Below, piece by piece: positions 7,034-14,002 of a stretch of DNA of 14,004 bases. The number at the start of each line of letters is the position of its first letter. Positions within the stretch are counted from its first letter, which is position 1. Position numbers and translations under genes: made by a program. A model generated the notes under the pieces. That model saw only the letters and a program-made list of their open reading frames with translations, had not been told where the DNA came from and did no database searches. This DNA comes from an uncultured Verrucomicrobiales bacterium (lineage in GTDB: Bacteria; Verrucomicrobiota; Verrucomicrobiia; Verrucomicrobiales; Akkermansiaceae), in contig CALBJX010000075.1 of NCBI GenBank assembly GCA_937893015.1, positions 1-14,004 on the forward strand. The letters are read 5' to 3'.

Positions 7034-9487
7034 ATGAAAGCCTTGACCTACCTGACCGCCCTTGCTGCGGTCGCCGGACCGCTCACGGCGCAGCAGCCCG
7101 CGGACAATCCTCTCGTCTCCAACCGAGAGGCGGACTCCTACGCCATTGCCGAGCAGCTCTACGTGCAGGCGCGCAACACGGCGGACCCCACGAACAAAGC
7201 CTCTGCCATGTACCGCGCGGCGGAGCTTTTCAAGAACTACAACAAGACCTATCCCAAGGCCGCCAACCGCGATAAGGCTCTCTATCTTCAGGCCGTCTGC
7301 CAGCAGGAGTGCGGGGATGCCTCTGCTGCTAACGCCACGCTCGGTGCGCTGGCCAACACCATGCATGGCGAATATGCGGCGGCAGCGGCCTACAAGCTTG
7401 CCACGCAGAGCGCCGATCGTCAATTGTGGGACAATGCCATCGGCTACTTCCGCATCGTCGGCAAGGAGACCAAGCGCGACGAGCTGCGCCACGATGCCCT
7501 TTACCGCCTCGCCCGCGCCTGTCAGCAGGTGGGCAAACGTGCGGATGCGGCCAAAGCCTATGAAGAACTCAACGTGTTGCGCGGGGTGAAGCCCTCCCTC
7601 GTGCAGGCCGCTCTTTTTGCCCGCGCTCAGATGAAGACGGAGGACGGCGCGGATTTGGAAGCCTACGAGCTCTTCGGCAACCTGCTCAAGCAAAACGGAC
7701 TTGACCAACAGATGAAGGGAACGGCCACCCTGCAGGCCGCACGTCTTGCGGCCAAGCTCGGCAAGAATACGGAATCCCAGACCCTCTACAACCGCCTCGC
7801 CGCCATCCCCGGTATGGAGAAGTATGCGGGCGAAGCGCAGTTTGAGAGCATTTTGGCGCTCTACAACGACAAGAAGTATGTGGAGGTCGTCCGCGCCGTC
7901 TCCAAGACCAACATGTCGCTGGATGATCCCGTGAAGGAAGCTCGCCGTGCCCTCATTGTCGGGCAGTCCAACCTCGAAATCAAGCAGTACGAAGCCGCCG
8001 CCGAGTGGTTCCTCGCCGCTGAGAAGGCCCGCCCCGGTACCCCCATGGCAGCGGATGCGGGCTATCGTCGTCTCATCTGCGTGCAGCAGGTGCGCCGTAC
8101 GGACTTCGTACCCGCGGCGGAGAAATACCTCGCTGCCTACGCTGCGGCGGGCAGCGCGACGGCGGGGCTGCCCTGCATCGACCTCGTGCGACTCATGTAC
8201 GCCGACCGCCTCATGCTCGCGGATGCGGCGGGGGCTTCCCGTCAGTTCGAAGCCCTCAATATCGATCAGCTTCCCGAAGCCGTCCGCGCTGATGCGCTGT
8301 ACAAGAAGGCGTGGTGCGCCTCCTCCTCCGGGCAGTATGACCCTGTGCCTTCGCTGGATGCCTTCATTTCGGGCTATGAGAAAGACAAGCGCTTGCCCGA
8401 TGCCCTTGCCCTGCGCGGCACGGCGCTGGTGAAGCAGGGCAAGCTCGGCCCCGCTTTAGCGGACTTCGACCGCGTGATTAACGACTTCTCCGACAGCGAG
8501 GCGGCTGCCGCTGCGTGGCAGCGCGCCGCCCAGGCCTGCGCCCAGAGCGACCCCGCCAAGATGATTTCCTATTACGAAGGCCTCATCCGTTACTACGAAG
8601 CCCTTGTCAAACGCGGCGGCAAGGACAAGCCAGCCGCCATCGCGGAGGCTCATTACAACATCGCCTGCGCTCTGTACGACAAGGACCCCGCCGCTGCCGT
8701 GCCGCACTTCCGCGAGGCTCGCACCATGAATGCGGAGCAGTATGCCTCCCTCGTGGACCTGCGCTTGGTGCAGTGTTTCTTCAAGATGAAGGATGCGGAG
8801 AACCTGCGCCTCGCCCTGCAAACATTGGAGCAGAGCAACCCCGGCTCCTACGCCGCTCTGCCGCCCGCCATCCTGCGCTGGAGCGGCTGGAGCTGCTTCC
8901 AGTCCCATGATTACGCCGCCGCTGACAAGTACCTGACGGATGCTCTCGCTCGCGAACCCAAGGAAAAATACACCGCCGAGGACGGCAGCCAGCAGGAACG
9001 CCCGAGGGTGGAGCCCATCGTCTGGAAGACCATCGCCCGCGCTCGTCTGGAGCTGCAACATTATCAGGATGGTTTGCTGCCCTCGGAGTTCTATGTCTCC
9101 ATGGAGACGCAGCCTTACCGCAAGGCGGAGGGTATGCGTGACCGCGCTCTGCTGCTCATCGGTCTCAAGCGAACCCGGGAAGCCCGCGAGCTTTGCGAAA
9201 AGGCCATTGCCATGGGTATTGACGGCCTCATGAAGAGCTCGCTCTTCGTCACGTTGGGAGATGCTTTCTATGCCGAGGGCAATTTCAGCGAAGCTGCCAA
9301 GTACTATGGTCGCACCGCCAACGTGGTGAGCGACCGCGAGCTGAAACCCGCCGCTCTCTACAAGATTGCCAAGGCTCTCCGCAAGTGTGAGAAAACGGGC
9401 GAAGCCGAGCAGTACGAGGAGAGTCTGCGCAACGAGTTCCCCGATTGGAAGCCCTCCCCCGCCATCCGTGCGCTCGTGGGTGAGTAA
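7034..9487 (+). CDS. Exported tetratricopeptide-repeat protein
   Basis: The 817-residue product begins with a signal peptide (MKALTYLTALAAVAGPLTAQ, cleavage after TAQ or close by) and is otherwise a long array of alpha-helical pairs rich in Ala, Tyr and Leu. Several units fit the TPR pattern, for example about 80-115 (ALYLQAVCQQECGDASAANA), 155-195, 445-485 (ALALRGTALVKQGKLGPALA) and 740-775 (LGDAFYAEGNFSEAAKYYGR). It is likely a periplasmic scaffold. In Tol-Pal systems a TPR protein (CpoB/YbgF) links the Tol proteins to PBP1B, and here the gene sits between ExbB/ExbD-type genes and a PBP-like gene, so a similar linking role is plausible, although the protein is far longer than CpoB. The start is set by the signal peptide; the upstream frame is shadow of the ExbD gene. 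Confidence 0.88.
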   Translation: MKALTYLTALAAVAGPLTAQQPADNPLVSNREADSYAIAEQLYVQARNTADPTNKASAMYRAAELFKNYNKTYPKAANRDKALYLQAVCQQECGDASAANATLGALANTMHGEYAAAAAYKLATQSADRQLWDNAIGYFRIVGKETKRDELRHDALYRLARACQQVGKRADAAKAYEELNVLRGVKPSLVQAALFARAQMKTEDGADLEAYELFGNLLKQNGLDQQMKGTATLQAARLAAKLGKNTESQTLYNRLAAIPGMEKYAGEAQFESILALYNDKKYVEVVRAVSKTNMSLDDPVKEARRALIVGQSNLEIKQYEAAAEWFLAAEKARPGTPMAADAGYRRLICVQQVRRTDFVPAAEKYLAAYAAAGSATAGLPCIDLVRLMYADRLMLADAAGASRQFEALNIDQLPEAVRADALYKKAWCASSSGQYDPVPSLDAFISGYEKDKRLPDALALRGTALVKQGKLGPALADFDRVINDFSDSEAAAAAWQRAAQACAQSDPAKMISYYEGLIRYYEALVKRGGKDKPAAIAEAHYNIACALYDKDPAAAVPHFREARTMNAEQYASLVDLRLVQCFFKMKDAENLRLALQTLEQSNPGSYAALPPAILRWSGWSCFQSHDYAAADKYLTDALAREPKEKYTAEDGSQQERPRVEPIVWKTIARARLELQHYQDGLLPSEFYVSMETQPYRKAEGMRDRALLLIGLKRTREARELCEKAIAMGIDGLMKSSLFVTLGDAFYAEGNFSEAAKYYGRTANVVSDRELKPAALYKIAKALRKCEKTGEAEQYEESLRNEFPDWKPSPAIRALVGE

Positions 9488-9510
9488 ACGCCTTTTCGCC
9501 GCATCCCGCT

Positions 9511-11415
9511 ATGTTCTACGCTCAGGGAGAAAACCGCCGCAAACGCTGGTATCGTCTGCTCACCATCGGGCAGAAGAAACTGCTCGCCCTTGCTATTCTG
9601 CTTGGGCTGGCGGCGGTGGCTTTTCTCGGCACGCTGGTGTTCTACACCGCGCGTGCCATGCAGTTCGACCTCAACGCCGTTGTCACGCAGCCGGGCAGCA
9701 GTACGCTCTACGATGCGAACAACTGTGTCATCGCCTCTCTCTCGGGGGAGGAAAACGCTCCTTTGCATTGGGAGGAGTTGCCCGAAAATCTGGTGAACGC
9801 CTTCGTGGCGCGCGAGGATGAAGCCTTTTTCGACCACAACGGCGTGGTGTTCAGCGCTGTGCTGCGCTCCGTGCTCCGCAATATGAGCTCACTGCGCTAC
9901 GAGCAGGGCGCTTCCACCATCACCATGCAGCTCACCCGCAACGTGTTTGAGCTGCATGACAAGACGCTCGACCGCAAGCTGCTGGAGGCTCTGCTCGCTC
10001 AGCGTATTGAGCGTCAGTACGACAAGCACGTCATCCTCACACAGTACCTCAGCCGCATCTACTTCGGGCAGAACTGCGACGGCCTGCGTGCTGCCGCCCG
10101 CCGCTACTTCGGCAAGGAGGTGAAGCAGCTCGACCTCGTGGAATGTGCCACATTGGCGGGGCTGGTGCGCGGCCCCTCCATCTATAACCCCGAGCGCAGC
10201 ATGGAGCGCGCCATGCGCGTGAAAGCAGAGACGCTTGACCGCATGGAGGCCTGCGGCTTCATCACCGCCGCGCAGTGTGCTGAGGCCAAGGCCGCCCCCA
10301 TCGTGCTGCACCGACCGGATGGTGCGGAGTTCGGCGTGGCAACTTATCCCGGCATGTGGGCGCAGCGCGAGCTCGATGAGCTCACCGCCACCATCACAGG
10401 GGAACAGGCGACCACGGGTATCAGCGTCGTTTCCAACCTCGACCTCCCCATCCAGCAGCTGATCGAGCAGGCAAGCGAGCGCACCCTCACTGCCGTGGAA
10501 TCCCCCGCGCGTTACCCCGAGACATGGGCGGCGCTGGCGGAGAGCGAAGAAGCCGCCGATGAGCAGCGCAAAGCCTTCATGAAGCTCCGCCGCCCGAAGG
10601 GTCTCAAGGTGCGCGGCGAGGACAACGATTTCAAGGATATCCTGCAGGCTTGTGTGCTGGTGGTGGACACCCGCCGCAGCACCAAGGGCAACGTGCTCGG
10701 CGTGTTGGCGGGGCGCAGCGCCGCAGATGGTATCGACCGCTGGAAGGAGTACCTGCAACCCGGCCGCGCCGCCGCGCCGCTGCTCTTCTGCTGTGCCTGC
10801 ATGCCGGGGCAGGACGATCGCCACATCGTCGCCCGCGACACGGAGGTGACGGGGCGCAGCCTCGGCTATGAACCCGTGCGCTCCTTCTATGATTCGCTGA
10901 ATCTGGAACGCTGCATGCTGCCCGACCGCGAACATGCGGACGACCTCTATAACGGGCACTTCAACATGCGCCGCATCGACTTGGCAAACCTCCTCTTCCG
11001 TCTCCAGAATCAGGGCCGCGGCTACCGCCTGAGCCTTGTCAACACTATCTGGAACCGCCACCGCAAGCCCATTTACCACTACGAGGCCGACAAGGCCCCC
11101 GAGTACATCCGCCGCGAATCCGCCGATGCGGTGTCGGGGCTGCCGCCCTTCATCGTGGCGGAGGGGCAGCCTGTCATCCTCAGCGAAATGCTGGCGGGGC
11201 ACACGGGCTATTGGGTGATGATCCACCGCCCGAAGGCGGTCTGCGTCTTCGTGTGGATGGGGATGGACAATGCAGATGCCGCCATCGCTGCTGCGCCCGA
11301 GTGGCGTGCGCTGCTGCCCAAGGCTGCCATGAACCTTGCCCGCGAGGTCTTTGACGGCTCCCGCGCCATCCTGCGGGCCCGCCACGCGGAGGAACCCCAA
11401 CCCGCCAAGAAGTGA
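9511..11415 (+). CDS. Class A PBP-like GT51 peptidoglycan glycosyltransferase with degenerate transpeptidase domain
   Basis: This 634-residue protein has a basic N-terminus, one membrane anchor at about 24-46 and a periplasmic GT51 domain that polymerises glycan strands from lipid II. The GT51 motifs are intact: REDEAFFDHNG at 101-111 (catalytic Glu102), GASTITMQLTRN at 133-144, RKLLEA at 155-160 (second Glu, 159), SRIYFGQNCDGLRAAARRYF at 181-200 and AGLVRGPSIYNP at 216-227. The C-terminal half aligns with a class A transpeptidase scaffold but lacks its active site: the expected PGS-x-x-K reads PGRAAAP (417-423), no SxN motif is found, and the KTG motif reads HTG at 564-566. It should therefore polymerise but not cross-link or bind penicillin covalently. 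The gene follows the TPR gene by 23 nt and overlaps the next gene by 1 nt (TGATG). Confidence 0.88.
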   Translation: MFYAQGENRRKRWYRLLTIGQKKLLALAILLGLAAVAFLGTLVFYTARAMQFDLNAVVTQPGSSTLYDANNCVIASLSGEENAPLHWEELPENLVNAFVAREDEAFFDHNGVVFSAVLRSVLRNMSSLRYEQGASTITMQLTRNVFELHDKTLDRKLLEALLAQRIERQYDKHVILTQYLSRIYFGQNCDGLRAAARRYFGKEVKQLDLVECATLAGLVRGPSIYNPERSMERAMRVKAETLDRMEACGFITAAQCAEAKAAPIVLHRPDGAEFGVATYPGMWAQRELDELTATITGEQATTGISVVSNLDLPIQQLIEQASERTLTAVESPARYPETWAALAESEEAADEQRKAFMKLRRPKGLKVRGEDNDFKDILQACVLVVDTRRSTKGNVLGVLAGRSAADGIDRWKEYLQPGRAAAPLLFCCACMPGQDDRHIVARDTEVTGRSLGYEPVRSFYDSLNLERCMLPDREHADDLYNGHFNMRRIDLANLLFRLQNQGRGYRLSLVNTIWNRHRKPIYHYEADKAPEYIRRESADAVSGLPPFIVAEGQPVILSEMLAGHTGYWVMIHRPKAVCVFVWMGMDNADAAIAAAPEWRALLPKAAMNLAREVFDGSRAILRARHAEEPQPAKK

Positions 11416-12185
11416 TGCCGGACTATTCTCCCTATCTCGAGGTCGCGGAACGCGCCGCACACAAGGCGGGTGCCTTCCTGAAAGCCGCCTTCCATGACTA
11501 CAAGACCGTGGATGAAGCCCTCGCGCACGACATCAAGCTGCGCTTGGACAAAGAGACGCAGGCTCTTATCGCCGCCGATTTGCTGACGGCCTTTCCCGAG
11601 ACCTCTTTGCTGGGCGAGGAAGGCAACGGCGGTGAGGCCGGGGCGTCCCTGCAATGGATAGTTGACCCGCTGGACGGCACTGTCAACTACTTCTATGGTA
11701 TCCCGATTTTCTGCACGGCCATCGCCCTGCGAGCGGAGGGAAAACTTGTCCTCGGCGTGGTGTACGACCCCATGCAGGATGAATGCTACAGTGCGCTTGC
11801 GGGCGGCGTCGCCACCTGCAACGGCGCACCCATTTCCGTTTCCCCGCGCGAGCGCATGGCAGAGGCCGTCGTCTTCATCGGCCACGGCACGCACGACGGC
11901 TCCGGCGAGGCCGGCATTCGCCGTTTCGCACACATCTCCCGCCAAGTCCGCAAGATTCGCATCCTCGGCTCCGCAGCGCTCACGCTCTGCTACATCGCGG
12001 CGGGGCGTTTCGATGCCTATGTGGAGGCTCGCATCTCGCTTTGGGATTTCGCTGCCGCGCAGGTGATTCTGGAAGCCGCGGGCGGCGTGCTGGAGTTCTC
12101 CCCCGCCGATGACGCGGGCATCAAGGGCGCGGTCTGCGCGTGGAACGGCAAACTGCCCCTGCACGAAGCCCTTTGCATGGATTGA
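11415..12185 (+). CDS. Inositol monophosphatase family protein (SuhB-like)
   Basis: This 256-residue cytoplasmic enzyme belongs to the Mg-dependent phosphatases that hydrolyse inositol-1-phosphate or related sugar phosphates and phosphoadenosines. The metal-binding motifs are present: GEEG at 67-70 (Glu68), WIVDPLDGTVN at 81-91 (Asp84 and Asp87) and WDFAAAQ at 210-216 (Asp211). Length is typical. The ATG at 11415 shares its A with the stop of the PBP-like gene; a GTG one codon earlier is also possible. rsmB follows after 2 nt. The substrate is not readable; a SuhB-like ribosome or transcription role would fit the rsmB neighbour but is inference. Confidence 0.9.
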   Translation: MPDYSPYLEVAERAAHKAGAFLKAAFHDYKTVDEALAHDIKLRLDKETQALIAADLLTAFPETSLLGEEGNGGEAGASLQWIVDPLDGTVNYFYGIPIFCTAIALRAEGKLVLGVVYDPMQDECYSALAGGVATCNGAPISVSPRERMAEAVVFIGHGTHDGSGEAGIRRFAHISRQVRKIRILGSAALTLCYIAAGRFDAYVEARISLWDFAAAQVILEAAGGVLEFSPADDAGIKGAVCAWNGKLPLHEALCMD

Positions 12186-12187
12186 GC

Positions 12188-13426
12188 ATGGAACGTGACC
12201 CCCACAATGTGCGTCGCTTGGCGTGGAAAGCTCTCCTCCGCTGGAACAAGGGCGGCATCTTCGCGGAGACGCTCGTTGCCCGCGCGGCGGCGGAGCACAA
12301 ACTCGCGCCCGCAGACCGCGCACTCTTGCAAGCCCTCCTTTACGACACCCTGCGCAACCTCTCGTGGCTCGACCACCTGCGCAAAAGCTTGCGTCCCGCG
12401 CCGCTGGAGGATGATATCCGCGCACTTGTGCTGCTCGGGCTTTGCCAGCTCTTTGTGCTGCAACAGGCGGAACATGCCGCCGTGTCAGAGACCGTCAAGC
12501 TCGCTCCCGCCCGCGTGCGCGGCGTGGTGAACGGCATGCTCCGCAACGCCGTGCGCCGCAAAGATGAGTTCTTAGCAGAGCGCGACACTCTGCCGCCCGC
12601 CATCCGCTTTTCCACGCCGAGCTGGCTGGTGCGGCGTTGGTTGCAGCAGTTCGGGGAGGCGGACACGCTCGCCATGCTGGCTTGGAACACGCAAACCCCG
12701 CCGCTCTACGCCCGCCTGAACCCGCTGCATCCTGCGGAGGTGCCCGCTGCGTGGGAAGCTCTTGCGGAGGCACCCCTTTGGTACCGCGTGCACGGCGCAC
12801 TGCCCACCGCCGCTCTGCAAGCGGGGCAGGTGTACATCGCCGACCCCTCCACCCGCCACAGCGTGCGGCTGCTCGCCCCGAAGGCGGGGGAGCGCGTGCT
12901 GGATGCCTGTGCCGCGCCCGGCGGCAAGTCCGCCGCCATCCTCGGTGCGTCGGCAGGGCGCGTCTCGCTCCTCTCCACGGATGCGGAACAGCACCGCCTC
13001 CCGATGCTGGAGGAAAATCTGCGCAGAGCAGGGGGGCAGGATGTGCGCGTGGCGCAGCATGATTGGAGCACGCCGTGCCCCGCAGCATGGCGCGGCGCCT
13101 TCGATGCCGTTCTGCTCGATGTGCCGTGCAGCAATTCGGGCGTGTTGCAACGCCGCGTGGATGCCCGCTGGCGTTTGCAGGAGGGCGAAATCGCCCGTCT
13201 CGCCGCGCTTCAGGCGCAGATTCTGGAGCAGGGCGCTGCTGCCGTGAAAGCGGGCGGTCGCCTCGTCTACTCCACCTGCTCCATCGACCGCGAGGAAGAC
13301 CGCGATGTCGTGGACGCCTTCCTCGCCGCTCACCCTGACTTTGAGCTCATCGAGGATGTCCTCGTTCTCCCCCACCGCGCTGAAGCGGATGGCGCATATG
13401 CAGCGCTGTTGGTGCGGAAAGGGTGA
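12188..13426 (+). CDS. rsmB: 16S rRNA (cytosine-5) methyltransferase RsmB (Fmu/Sun)
   Basis: The 412-residue protein has an N-terminal NusB-like RNA-binding helical domain (about 5-130) and a C-terminal SAM-dependent m5C methyltransferase domain (about 210-412), the RsmB plan; the known target is C967 of E. coli 16S rRNA. SAM binding is shown by DACAAPGGKS at 239-248 and Asp265. The two cysteines of m5C enzymes are Cys314 in DVPCSNSG and Cys364 in YSTCSI. The usual DAPCSGTG is DVPCSNSG here, a variant that I associate with Verrucomicrobia and Planctomycetes relatives. The ATG at 12188 is 2 nt after the preceding stop and begins the NusB domain; upstream codons overlap the phosphatase gene. 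It is the last protein gene of the + strand run. Confidence 0.92.
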   Translation: MERDPHNVRRLAWKALLRWNKGGIFAETLVARAAAEHKLAPADRALLQALLYDTLRNLSWLDHLRKSLRPAPLEDDIRALVLLGLCQLFVLQQAEHAAVSETVKLAPARVRGVVNGMLRNAVRRKDEFLAERDTLPPAIRFSTPSWLVRRWLQQFGEADTLAMLAWNTQTPPLYARLNPLHPAEVPAAWEALAEAPLWYRVHGALPTAALQAGQVYIADPSTRHSVRLLAPKAGERVLDACAAPGGKSAAILGASAGRVSLLSTDAEQHRLPMLEENLRRAGGQDVRVAQHDWSTPCPAAWRGAFDAVLLDVPCSNSGVLQRRVDARWRLQEGEIARLAALQAQILEQGAAAVKAGGRLVYSTCSIDREEDRDVVDAFLAAHPDFELIEDVLVLPHRAEADGAYAALLVRKG

Positions 13427-13451
13427 GGGGACACTCGACCCGCGCCTCTGT

Positions 13452-13467
13452 CCTTGCTGTCGCAAGG
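13452..13467. other. Small hairpin downstream of rsmB
   Basis: CCTTGC (13452-13457) pairs with GCAAGG (13462-13467) around a TGTC loop. No T-run follows, so it is not a convincing intrinsic terminator for rsmB. The TGTC loop recurs in a hairpin of repeat unit B, so it could be a remnant of a further unit. The surrounding 13427-13473 shows nothing else. Confidence 0.35.
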
Positions 13468-13473
13468 GGACGC

Positions 13474-13650
13474 CGTTGGGAGGAAATTGAAAAGTGTGCG
13501 GCTACGCCGCAGGGTGACCGGTGGGATTCCCCCTTCGGGGCCACCCCCCTCGCCGCTGCTATCGCAGCGGTTCCCCCGCAGAAGTGTCTGCGGGACGAGG
13601 GGGTGACGCTCGTTCCTTGTCGGAGTGAATTCGAATTCCACCGGTTACTC
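13474..13650 (+). repeat. Structured palindromic repeat, unit A
   Basis: Unit A contains nested pairing. A TGCGGC/GCCGCA hairpin (13497-13511) comes first. An outer 18-bp stem then joins 13512-13529 to 13633-13650, with 15 Watson-Crick and 3 G-T pairs. Inside it are CCCC-TTC-GGGG and an 8-bp stem, CCCCCTCG (13545-13552) with CGAGGGGG (13596-13603), that encloses two hairpins, 13553-13570 and 13575-13594. The left outer arm matches the tRNA-His acceptor/T-stem sequence at 13929-13946 with one mismatch. Its 107-nt core (13497-13603) differs from unit B at 5 positions. It lacks the two extra hairpins of unit B and the tRNA anticodon-side piece. No protein gene is supported here. Confidence 0.85.
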
Positions 13651-13651
13651 T

Positions 13652-13680
13652 AAAAGCAAAAAGACCCGCCGTTGGGCGGG
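13652..13680 (-). terminator. Intrinsic terminator on the - strand between units A and B
   Basis: Read on the - strand, a GC-only stem (13679-13674 with 13670-13665, loop of three) is followed by a T-rich run (complement of 13652-13662). No - strand protein gene lies upstream of it before the tRNA-His terminator, so it would end a transcript of unit B or tRNA-His read-through. The matching position before unit A is degenerate. Confidence 0.6.
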
Positions 13681-13892
13681 AATGAAAAGTGTGCGGCTGC
13701 GCCGCAGGGTGACCGGTGGGATTCCCCCTTCGGGGCCGCCCCCCTCGCCGCTGCTGTCGCAGCGGTACCCCCGCAGAAGTGTCTGCGGGGCGAGGGGGCT
13801 GGGACTGCCACCGGCAGTCCCAGCCCACGACAACCGGAACGGGGGCTACGCCCGTTCCTTGTCGGCGTGAATTCGAATCCCACTGGTCACCC
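13669..13892 (+). repeat. Structured palindromic repeat, unit B
   Basis: Unit B is a tandem copy of unit A about 195 nt further on. Its outer 18-bp stem joins 13707-13724 to 13875-13892 (17 Watson-Crick, 1 G-T). It keeps the TGCGGC hairpin (13692-13706), the CCCC-TTC-GGGG hairpin, and the 8-bp stem 13740-13747/13791-13798 enclosing hairpins 13748-13765 and 13769-13790. It adds a perfect 11-bp hairpin (13799-13809/13813-13823) and a bulged stem (13828-13843 with 13851-13864). Together these pair most of the bases. The right outer arm is an exact inverted copy of the tRNA-His 3' end. It may be a mobile palindromic element or a structured RNA. Confidence 0.88.
13707..13840 (-). pseudogene. tRNA-His 3'-half remnant split in the T-loop
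   Basis: In the same orientation as the intact tRNA-His, 13824-13840 is an exact 17-nt copy of tRNA bases 13950-13966 (anticodon-stem 3' strand, variable region, T-stem 5' strand), and 13707-13724 copies the T-stem 3' strand and acceptor strand (13929-13946) with one change. Between them, where the tRNA has three T-loop bases, lie 99 nt of structured insert. The 5' half and anticodon are absent, so it cannot be a functional tRNA. Confidence 0.7.
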
Positions 13893-13949
13893 AACAAAAA
13901 AGCCCGCTCAAAAGAGCGGGCTTTTTCAGGGTGACCAGTGGGATTCGAA
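13872..13949. repeat. 21-bp inverted repeat of the tRNA-His 3' end flanking its terminator
   Basis: Bases 13872-13892 are the exact reverse complement of 13929-13949, which is the acceptor 3' strand and T-arm of tRNA-His plus one flanking base. Between the copies sits the tRNA terminator, itself a palindrome, so the whole stretch can form one long hairpin. Confidence 0.85.
13897..13926 (-). terminator. Intrinsic terminator of tRNA-His
   Basis: A 13-bp stem (13897-13909 with 13914-13926) around an AAAA loop (TTTT on the - strand) has GC-rich middle pairs and A/T-run ends, giving a T-run after the stem on the - strand. It begins 3 nt past the tRNA 3' end. It would work in the + direction too. 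Confidence 0.88.
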
Positions 13950-14002
13950 CCCACGACAACCGGAACCACAATCCGGGGCTCTACCGCTGAACTATGGTCA
14001 CC
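13930..14002 (-). tRNA. tRNA-His (anticodon GTG)
   Basis: The complement folds into a full cloverleaf: acceptor stem GTGACCA with TGGTCAC, D-arm GTTC/GAGC, anticodon stem CCGGA/TCCGG with loop TTGTGGT (anticodon at 13969-13967), and T-arm GTGGG/CCCAC with TTCGAAT loop. The extra G at position -1 (14002) opposite discriminator C73 (13930) is the tRNA-His identity mark. The 3' CCA is not encoded (CTG follows), so it would be added enzymatically. The promoter lies right of the window. Confidence 0.97.

Noticed and set aside
9889..11460. 523-codon open frame on - opposite the PBP-like gene
   Set aside because: Antisense shadow; the + strand carries all GT51 motifs and the reverse translation has none.
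11208..12425. 405-codon open frame on - across the phosphatase and rsmB starts
   Set aside because: Shadow of high-GC coding sequence spanning three real genes; no recognisable domain.
13474..13892. CRISPR array or insertion sequence
   Set aside because: There are only two units of about 180-220 nt with internal palindromes, no short regular repeats with unique spacers, no transposase and no target duplication that I can see.
13559..13969. Open frames over the tRNA-His and repeat region containing WDSN-type peptides
   Set aside because: The WDSN motif is simply translated tRNA T-arm sequence; the frames follow the palindromic repeats and the tRNA and have no start context or homologous domain.
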